Origin: Thoreauomyces humboldtii
Taxonomy: Eukaryota; Chytridiomycota; Chytridiomycetes; Spizellomycetales; Powellomycetaceae
Length of the DNA: 13,776 nucleotides
NCBI GenBank assembly: GCA_027596035.1
Contig: JADGJA010000621.1
Span: 1 to 13,776 of the forward strand
Reading direction: 5' to 3'
Shown here: positions 9,415 through 13,776 of the stretch, one piece after another
How positions within the stretch are numbered: position 1 is the first letter of the stretch
Layout: the number at the start of each line of letters is the position of its first letter
Notes under the pieces: model-generated
What the model saw: the letters and a program-made list of their open reading frames with translations, nothing else
Databases searched by the model: none
What the model was told of the DNA's origin: nothing
Position numbers and translations under genes: made by a program

Positions 9415-10296
9415 ATGCGGACCTCAAACCTCACCTCATCCTTTGCTCTCCTGATCCTGACCACAATCCATACGGCTTCCGCAACCGCAACATGTAACGG
9501 AAAGAACGTGTCTCCTCAATTCTCATACTGCTACACGACAGCGACCCGGACCTGCGTCCCCATCGACCCCAACAACGCGACCGCTCCCATCGGCTCCTAC
9601 CTCACCATGTTCGTCAACTCGTCCCTCGCTCAGTCAATCGACCCATCAGAAACCATCGGCACCGTGCTCGGACTCCGCTCGGTCGGATTCTCCGACGACC
9701 ATCCGTCCTTCATCCTTTCGGGGACCCAGCCCGCAGACTTTCAGTGGAGCATCGCCGGGGATAACATCACGAGCATGGCCATACAGGGCATACAGTGGCC
9801 GAATCGGATCGCTCGCTACAGGACCGACCGCAACCTCACCCCCACCGATCCCAGCTCCCTCGTCCCGGTGTACGGGGGCCTGCTCGAAGACATCCAAACG
9901 TGGGGATGGTCGTCGTCGGCGAACGCGTCGAGCGTTCACGTCGCGTTCAACGGCGACCGGGACGTCACGCCGAGCATGTGGATGCCTCAGCAGGATGCGC
10001 GAAGCTCATACCTGAACGGAGAGTGGTACCACGCTCCCAGGGGGGACGAGAACGCGACGACGTCGGTCGACTGGCTCCTCTTGTTTGGAAAGTCCAAGAT
10101 GTGCGCGTACGGGAGGCTGACTTACTCTCCGAGGGAGAACGGAACGGTCGCGACGAGGGGGTTGGGATCTCCACCTGCGTTGGTTGCTGCACCACTTGCG
10201 AGTGAGGTGTCCGGGGCGACGTTGACGGAGGGGGCACGAATTTCTGCGATGGTCTCTGCGGTGGTCCTAGCTACGATCATGGGAGCTTCATTTTAG
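9415..10296 (+). CDS. Secreted, probably GPI-anchored glycoprotein, paralogue 1
   Basis: 293 aa, single exon, no family recognised. The N-terminal signal peptide (about 1-25) is hydrophobic (FALLILTTIHTASA) and ends before TCNGKN. The mature part has four cysteines (near residues 27, 39, 47 and 235) and several N-glycosylation sequons (NAT, NSS, NIT, NLT, NAS, NAT, NGT). The C-terminus is a small-residue region followed by a hydrophobic tail (ISAMVSAVVLATIMGASF), the usual layout of a GPI-anchoring signal. It is therefore probably on the cell surface or in the wall. The start follows a TATA box by about 115 bp and is conserved in the paralogue at 11059, about 87% identical by my hand alignment. 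Differences cluster in the middle of the protein and are mostly amino-acid-changing. A role in host or environment contact is speculation. Confidence 0.85.
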   Translation: MRTSNLTSSFALLILTTIHTASATATCNGKNVSPQFSYCYTTATRTCVPIDPNNATAPIGSYLTMFVNSSLAQSIDPSETIGTVLGLRSVGFSDDHPSFILSGTQPADFQWSIAGDNITSMAIQGIQWPNRIARYRTDRNLTPTDPSSLVPVYGGLLEDIQTWGWSSSANASSVHVAFNGDRDVTPSMWMPQQDARSSYLNGEWYHAPRGDENATTSVDWLLLFGKSKMCAYGRLTYSPRENGTVATRGLGSPPALVAAPLASEVSGATLTEGARISAMVSAVVLATIMGASF

Positions 10297-10637
10297 TTAT
10301 CCTTTGATTCATTACCATAATACACGTCTCGTATTACACCTACGGCCTGCTCTCGAGAATGATTTGCAGATGGATGCGGAGAATGAATTGTACGAAAAAG
10401 AAAAGAGAGAAACGCCGAAGAAATGAACAGGTGAGACGCGAGAGCAAGAGCATCAGTCACGACTTTCTTCCTGCTCACGCACCCAGCAAGGCATCACGAC
10501 GGTCACGACTATCCTTTGGTTCCTCCTCACCGATATGTGGCCAATAAACGACTGCAGGTTCCTTTTCCGCCCGACGAGTCAGCTTGTCCAAAGACATGGC
10601 TGCCCCATCAGGAGAAAGCAGCCAATCGCTCCCTAGC
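10297..10637 (-). pseudogene. Truncated 3' relic of the minus-strand gene at 11934-13496
   Basis: This stretch matches the C-terminal coding end of the intact gene (its copy at about 11938-12251) but is cut at the duplication boundary, 10637. It has one extra base near 10615 (GGAGAAAGCAGCC versus GGAGAAGCAACC in the intact copy), which shifts the frame, and no start codon. In the frame matching the intact gene it has a TGA at 10475-10477 where the intact gene has TGG. It also carries a larger indel around 10390-10425. It is now the downstream flank of secreted-protein gene 1 and may serve as its 3' UTR. Confidence 0.75.
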
Positions 10638-10704
10638 GAAGACCCGAACAAATCCCTTCATATGTGACTGCTGCCTCGCACTCTCAGTCTGTCAGAGTGC
10701 ACAT

Positions 10705-10960
10705 GTACACGTAGGTACATGTACTTTTGGTGGTTTTTTGCTCGTCAGACTTGCTGTTTGACACGGACCAAATCTTGCAGGTGCAGTCGACAGGTGTGCG
10801 GTCGCTGTGCGGCCTGCGGCCTATATGCGGCCGCCTTGCTCACGATGTACCAGAAACTACTGTACGTACGTACCTCTACGACGACGGGAAGGAACTTGGC
10901 GTCGTCGGGCGTCGGTGCCTTGGCTCCCACTCAAGCGCGTAAAACAAGTATCGATATAAG
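10705..10960 (+). promoter_or_regulatory. Promoter of secreted-protein gene 2: GTAC clusters and TATA box
   Basis: TATAAG at 10955-10960, about 104 bp before the ATG, in the same CGATATAAG context as copy 1. GTAC occurs at 10705, 10715 and 10721, then at 10847, 10862, 10866 and 10870. Confidence 0.5.
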
Positions 10961-11058
10961 AAGCATTGCTTGTTGACCTGGTCACCCGCCGTCTTCATCG
11001 CTCCTCGCATCCCTCAACTGCCATCAAACTCGACACCTTTACATCAACACTTTTTGCG

Positions 11059-11937
11059 ATGCGGACCTCAGACCTCACCTCATCCTTTGCTCTCCTGATC
11101 CTGACCACAATCCATACGGCTTCCGCATCCGCAACATGTAACGGAAAGAACGTGTCTCCTCAGATCTCATACTGCTACACGACAGCGACCCGGACCTGCG
11201 TCCCCATCGACCCCAACAACGCGACCGCTCCCATCGGCTCCTACCTCACCATGTTCGTCAACTCGTCCCTCGCTCAGTCAATCGACCCATCAGAAACCAT
11301 CGACACCGAGGTCGGACTCCGCTCGCTCGGATCCTCCGACGACCGTCCGTCCATCATCCTTTCGGGGACCCAGCCCGTAGACTTTCAGTGGAGCATCGCC
11401 GGGGATTCCATCACGAACTTTGGCATGGAGGGCATACAGTGGCCGAATCGGATCGCTCGCTACAGGACCGACCGCAACCTCACCCTCACCGATCCCAGCT
11501 CCCTCGTCCCGGTGTACGGGGTCCTGCTCGAAGACATGCAAGCGTCGGGATACTCGTACGCGAACGAGTCGAGCGTTTACGTCGCGTTCAACGGCGACCG
11601 GGACGTCACTCCGGCAATGTGGATGCCTCTGCAGGATGCGCGAACCGCGTACCTGGATGGACAGTGGTACCACGCTCCCAAGGGGAACGAGACCGCGACG
11701 ACGTCGGTCGACTGGCTCCTCTTGTTTGGAAAGTCCAAGATGTGCGCGTACGGGAGGCTGACTTACTCTCCGAGGGAGAACGGAACGGTCGCGACGAGGG
11801 GATTGGGATCTCCGCCTGCGTTGGTTGCTGCACCGCTTCCGAGTGAGGTGTCCGGGGCGACGTTGACGGAGGGGGCACGAATTTCTGCGATGGTTTCTGC
11901 GGTGGTCCTAGCTACGATCGTGGGAGCCTCATTTTAG
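11059..11937 (+). CDS. Secreted, probably GPI-anchored glycoprotein, paralogue 2
   Basis: 292 aa, single exon. The signal peptide, four cysteines and hydrophobic C-terminal tail are all kept. The frame stays open upstream of 11059, but no ATG lies there and the paralogue starts at the matching ATG. Compared with paralogue 1 there are about 37 substitutions and one deleted residue (WSSSANASS versus YSYANESS). Residues 37-80 and about 218-268 are almost unchanged. Two sequons differ: DNIT becomes DSIT, and ENAT becomes ETAT. Its TAG stop (11935-11937) overlaps the TAA (11934-11936, minus strand) that ends the open frame of the opposing gene. Function unknown. Confidence 0.85.
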   Translation: MRTSDLTSSFALLILTTIHTASASATCNGKNVSPQISYCYTTATRTCVPIDPNNATAPIGSYLTMFVNSSLAQSIDPSETIDTEVGLRSLGSSDDRPSIILSGTQPVDFQWSIAGDSITNFGMEGIQWPNRIARYRTDRNLTLTDPSSLVPVYGVLLEDMQASGYSYANESSVYVAFNGDRDVTPAMWMPLQDARTAYLDGQWYHAPKGNETATTSVDWLLLFGKSKMCAYGRLTYSPRENGTVATRGLGSPPALVAAPLPSEVSGATLTEGARISAMVSAVVLATIVGASF

Positions 11938-13496
11938 TTATCCTTTGATTCATTACCATATACACGTCTCGTGCTACACCTACGGCCTGCTCTCGAGAAT
12001 GAATTGCAGATGGATGCGGAGAATAAATTGTAAAGAAATGAACATGTATGACGCGAGAGCAAGAGCATCAGTAACGACTTTCTTCCTGCCCACGCACCTA
12101 GGAAGGCATCACGACGGTCACGACTATCCTTTGGTTCCTCCTCACCGACATGCGGCCAATAAACGACTGCAGGTTCCTTTTCCGCCCGACGAGTCAGCTC
12201 GTCCAAAGACATGGCTGCCCCATCAGGAGAAGCAACCAATCGCTCCCTAGCAAAGTCAGTCCGCACGACGATGGGTATGCCCTCAACCATCTCGAACGAG
12301 CTTGTTCTGAGTTTGGCGGCAACGGTGAAGAGGACCTTGACTTGGTGGGCGTGGGACAAGAACATGTCACGAACGTATCGCATGTGAGGGACGAAGGGGA
12401 CCAGGTCGGGTCTAGGGGTGTAGGTCCGAGTGTCGTACACATTGTCAAACGAGTCGGGTTGTTCTTGGTAAGCGACGTGCTGAGCGAAGGGAGCGACGGA
12501 GGTGTCTCCGATGCGGGGAAGCAGGATGGACGTGGGTGGGAGGTGGTCGTGAGGGACCCAGGAAGACATCATCTCATAGTCGAGACATGTGACGATGGTG
12601 TCCGAGTCGTTGATGGAGCTTGCCACTCCGACGAGACGTTCGTCGTGCGAGCGTGTTCGGACCGTGGCGCACCATCCCAAACCGGTATCGGCGTTGCCAT
12701 CGTTGTACTGCATCCGCAGCTGATGCTCCGTTCCTGCCGCATCGATGATGTCGAAATCCACGTACATCTGCGTGACCGCGCGTTCATCATCATCATCTGA
12801 AAGTTGATTCTCTGGCCGGAGCATGGGGTCAAAGTGCTCGAGAAGTTCGTCCTCGTCGCACTGGAGGGCGCCGACGGTGTCCTCGCAGTTGAGCTGCACG
12901 AGCTGCACGGGTCGAACGTGTCGAAGGATCTCACTTTGGGTGAGCGGTCGGGGATCGTCGACGTAGCGCGACAGGACCTGGGCCTTGGCGTTGATGTCGG
13001 CGCACCATGACGGCGTAGGCGTCGTGGTGTCGGTAGGGAGCACAATCTGGCGATCGGCTCTCCTGAGAAAGAATGGAGTGGACGGGACAAAGGGCGGGGC
13101 GCGTAGATCGGGCGTGCCAGAGTAAGGGCGGAGAGAATCGAGCTTACGCCAGAAGCAAGCGTAACAGCGTCAGGAGTCAGCCGGGTCGAAAGGGTGGTGA
13201 GGGTCCGGGCGGTGCGTCAACAACTCTGGTTGGTCAAGGCGTTCCGCAAGCTTCTCTGCGCCCCGTTTGAAGACGTCGCCCTCCTCCTCATCATCATCAT
13301 TGTCGTCACTGTCGTCAGGGTGCGGTTGTGGGTTTTGGTTGGCAAAGGCGGGGTCGATAGGGAGTACTTGGGTTGAAAAGGGGACCCTCTCAACATAGTC
13401 TGGGTGCTTCCTCGCAAGTTCCTGTGCTATTGCATGGCTCCGATAAGGTTCTGGGCAGTTAAGCCAGGGAGGAGGCTGTTCTTGTTCTTGGCTCAT
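11934..13496 (-). CDS. Conserved-looking protein of unknown function, exon structure uncertain
   Basis: I do not recognise the family. The N-terminal exon begins at ATG 13496 (MSQEQEQPPPWLNCPEPYR), has an acidic run (about residues 61-73) and stays open to a TGA at 13172-13170. The same frame then resumes and is open from 13169 to 11934. A good acceptor (TTCTTTCTCAG, ending 13063) joins in frame to weak donors at 13224 (GTTGTT) or 13221 (GTTGAC), which would remove the TGA and give about 466 aa. The body is acidic with Trp, His and Tyr; motifs such as HVRPVQLVQLNCEDTVGAL and YEMMSSWVPHDHLPPTSILL look like a folded domain, with no membrane segments. The last 50 or so residues (from about 12092) resemble read-through of a lost stop codon. 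A strong donor-like GTAAGC at 13157 cannot be used in frame. The region 11934-12251 is part of the tandem duplication. Confidence 0.65.
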
Positions 13497-13563
13497 TGTT
13501 CCTGTCCGAGAAGATGTCCGAGAGTCCCGGACAGACAGACAGACTCACTCTACGCTGCTCGCG
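13497..13563. promoter_or_regulatory. Short divergent spacer
   Basis: 67 bp between the minus-strand ATG at 13496 and the plus-strand ATG at 13564. It contains a GTGAGT...GGACAG intron-like segment on the minus strand (about 47 nt), so the minus gene may have a 5' UTR intron and a promoter further right. Confidence 0.35.
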
Positions 13564-13776
13564 ATGCAAACTCCAAGCGTAGGGACAGCAGGTACCCAAT
13601 AGCAGCAGCAGCAGCAGCAGCAGCAGCAGATACAGCAGCAGATACAGAGTCCACATCCTCCTCCTCCTCGTCCTCTCATCCAGCAGACCGGTTGTAGTTC
13701 ACAGCCAAACCTCTCCGTCGCATCCCGCTCTTCCGCTCCTGCCACACCCTCTTTCAACACCGATACTATGGTATGC
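13564..13776 (+). CDS. Possible 5' end of a polyglutamine protein gene, interrupted by TAG
   Basis: ATG 13564 opens MQTPSVGTAGTQ, then TAG (13600-13602). The same frame then continues without a stop to the window edge as ten glutamine-type codons and IQQQIQ, followed by a proline-rich and Ser/Thr-rich stretch. The composition resembles the disordered N-terminus of a fungal regulator, but no domain is visible. The TAG could be a CAG-to-TAG change within the repeat, a leaky stop, or a sign that the true start is a later ATG such as 13768 with the repeat in the 5' UTR. Partial at the right edge. Confidence 0.35.
13601..13630. repeat. (AGC)10 trinucleotide repeat
   Basis: Ten perfect AGC/CAG units, followed by two ATACAGCAG-like degenerate units to about 13646. 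Plus-strand frames give Gln, Ala or Ser runs. The minus strand gives a leucine run. Confidence 0.95.

Larger units (their letters stand above)
8979..10637. repeat. Tandem duplication, copy 1 (about 1.66 kb)
   Basis: Starts at AAAGACCCGAACAAATCCC and ends at CGCTCCCTAGC. The same order of promoter block, secreted-protein gene, downstream flank and 3' end of a minus-strand gene recurs at 10638-12251. Divergence is by point changes and small indels, including a 20-bp-scale imperfect duplication at about 9212-9251 found only in this copy. Confidence 0.9.
10638..12251. repeat. Tandem duplication, copy 2 (about 1.61 kb)
   Basis: Second, head-to-tail copy. The junction reads CCCTAGC then GAAGACCCG. 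The left edge of copy 1 is AAAGACCCG, and copy 2 is followed by AAAGTCAGT, so the breakpoints share about 3-4 bp of AAAG-like microhomology. The right boundary lies inside the coding region of the minus-strand gene. Confidence 0.9.

Noticed and set aside
9646..11878. Antisense open frames within both surface-protein genes
   Set aside because: Present in both copies only because the sequences are duplicated; the sense strand has signal peptide, sequons and promoter.
11934..13776. Alternative genetic code (TGA or TAG read as sense)
   Set aside because: The LRR and ESF2 genes end in TGA and both surface-protein genes end in TAG at family-consistent positions, so both codons stop translation here.

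Overview
The window looks like nuclear DNA of a fungus, most likely a basidiomycete. Genes are dense and on both strands. The longer ones are cut by many short introns (59-113 nt, mostly GT-AG) with the reading frame kept across every junction. The products are eukaryotic: an ESF2-type ribosome biogenesis factor, a LRRC40/SHOC2-like leucine-rich-repeat protein, and signal-peptide/GPI-tail surface proteins. I saw no bacterial-style operons, tRNA, rRNA, CRISPR array or transposon.

Left part (1-7463). A CA microsatellite leads into a small Ser-rich ORF (78-335, +). A pyruvate kinase gene follows on the minus strand (627-3022). I rebuilt it as nine exons giving 611 aa; it resembles bacterial type II (PykA-like) enzymes more than the usual fungal glycolytic PYK. 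A divergent promoter region (3023-3485) separates it from an 11-exon leucine-rich-repeat gene (3486-5775, +, 505 aa). A minus-strand gene (6090-7004) encodes a glutamine-rich protein whose N-terminal domain resembles the HAPSTR1/C16orf72 family.

Middle (7464-8660). A single-exon minus-strand gene encodes ESF2, the ABT1-type factor of 40S subunit maturation.

Right part (8661-13776). This is the most unusual region. A 1.6-kb segment is tandemly duplicated (8979-10637 and 10638-12251). Each copy carries a promoter block with GTAC clusters and a TATA box, and an intact gene for a secreted, glycosylated, probably GPI-anchored protein of unknown function (9415-10296 and 11059-11937). Each also carries the 3' end of a minus-strand gene that is complete only beside copy 2 (11934-13496). 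The two secreted proteins differ at about 37 replacement codons but only about 7 silent-only codons, which suggests diversifying selection. Copy 1 of the minus-strand gene is a truncated, frameshifted relic. The intact copy seems to have lost its stop codon (TGA versus TGG) and now runs into the stop codon of the neighbouring surface-protein gene. Near the right edge there are also an in-frame TGA inside the minus-strand gene and a TAG inside a polyglutamine ORF.

All exon structures were derived by hand from splice signals, frame and protein-family similarity; no searches were run.
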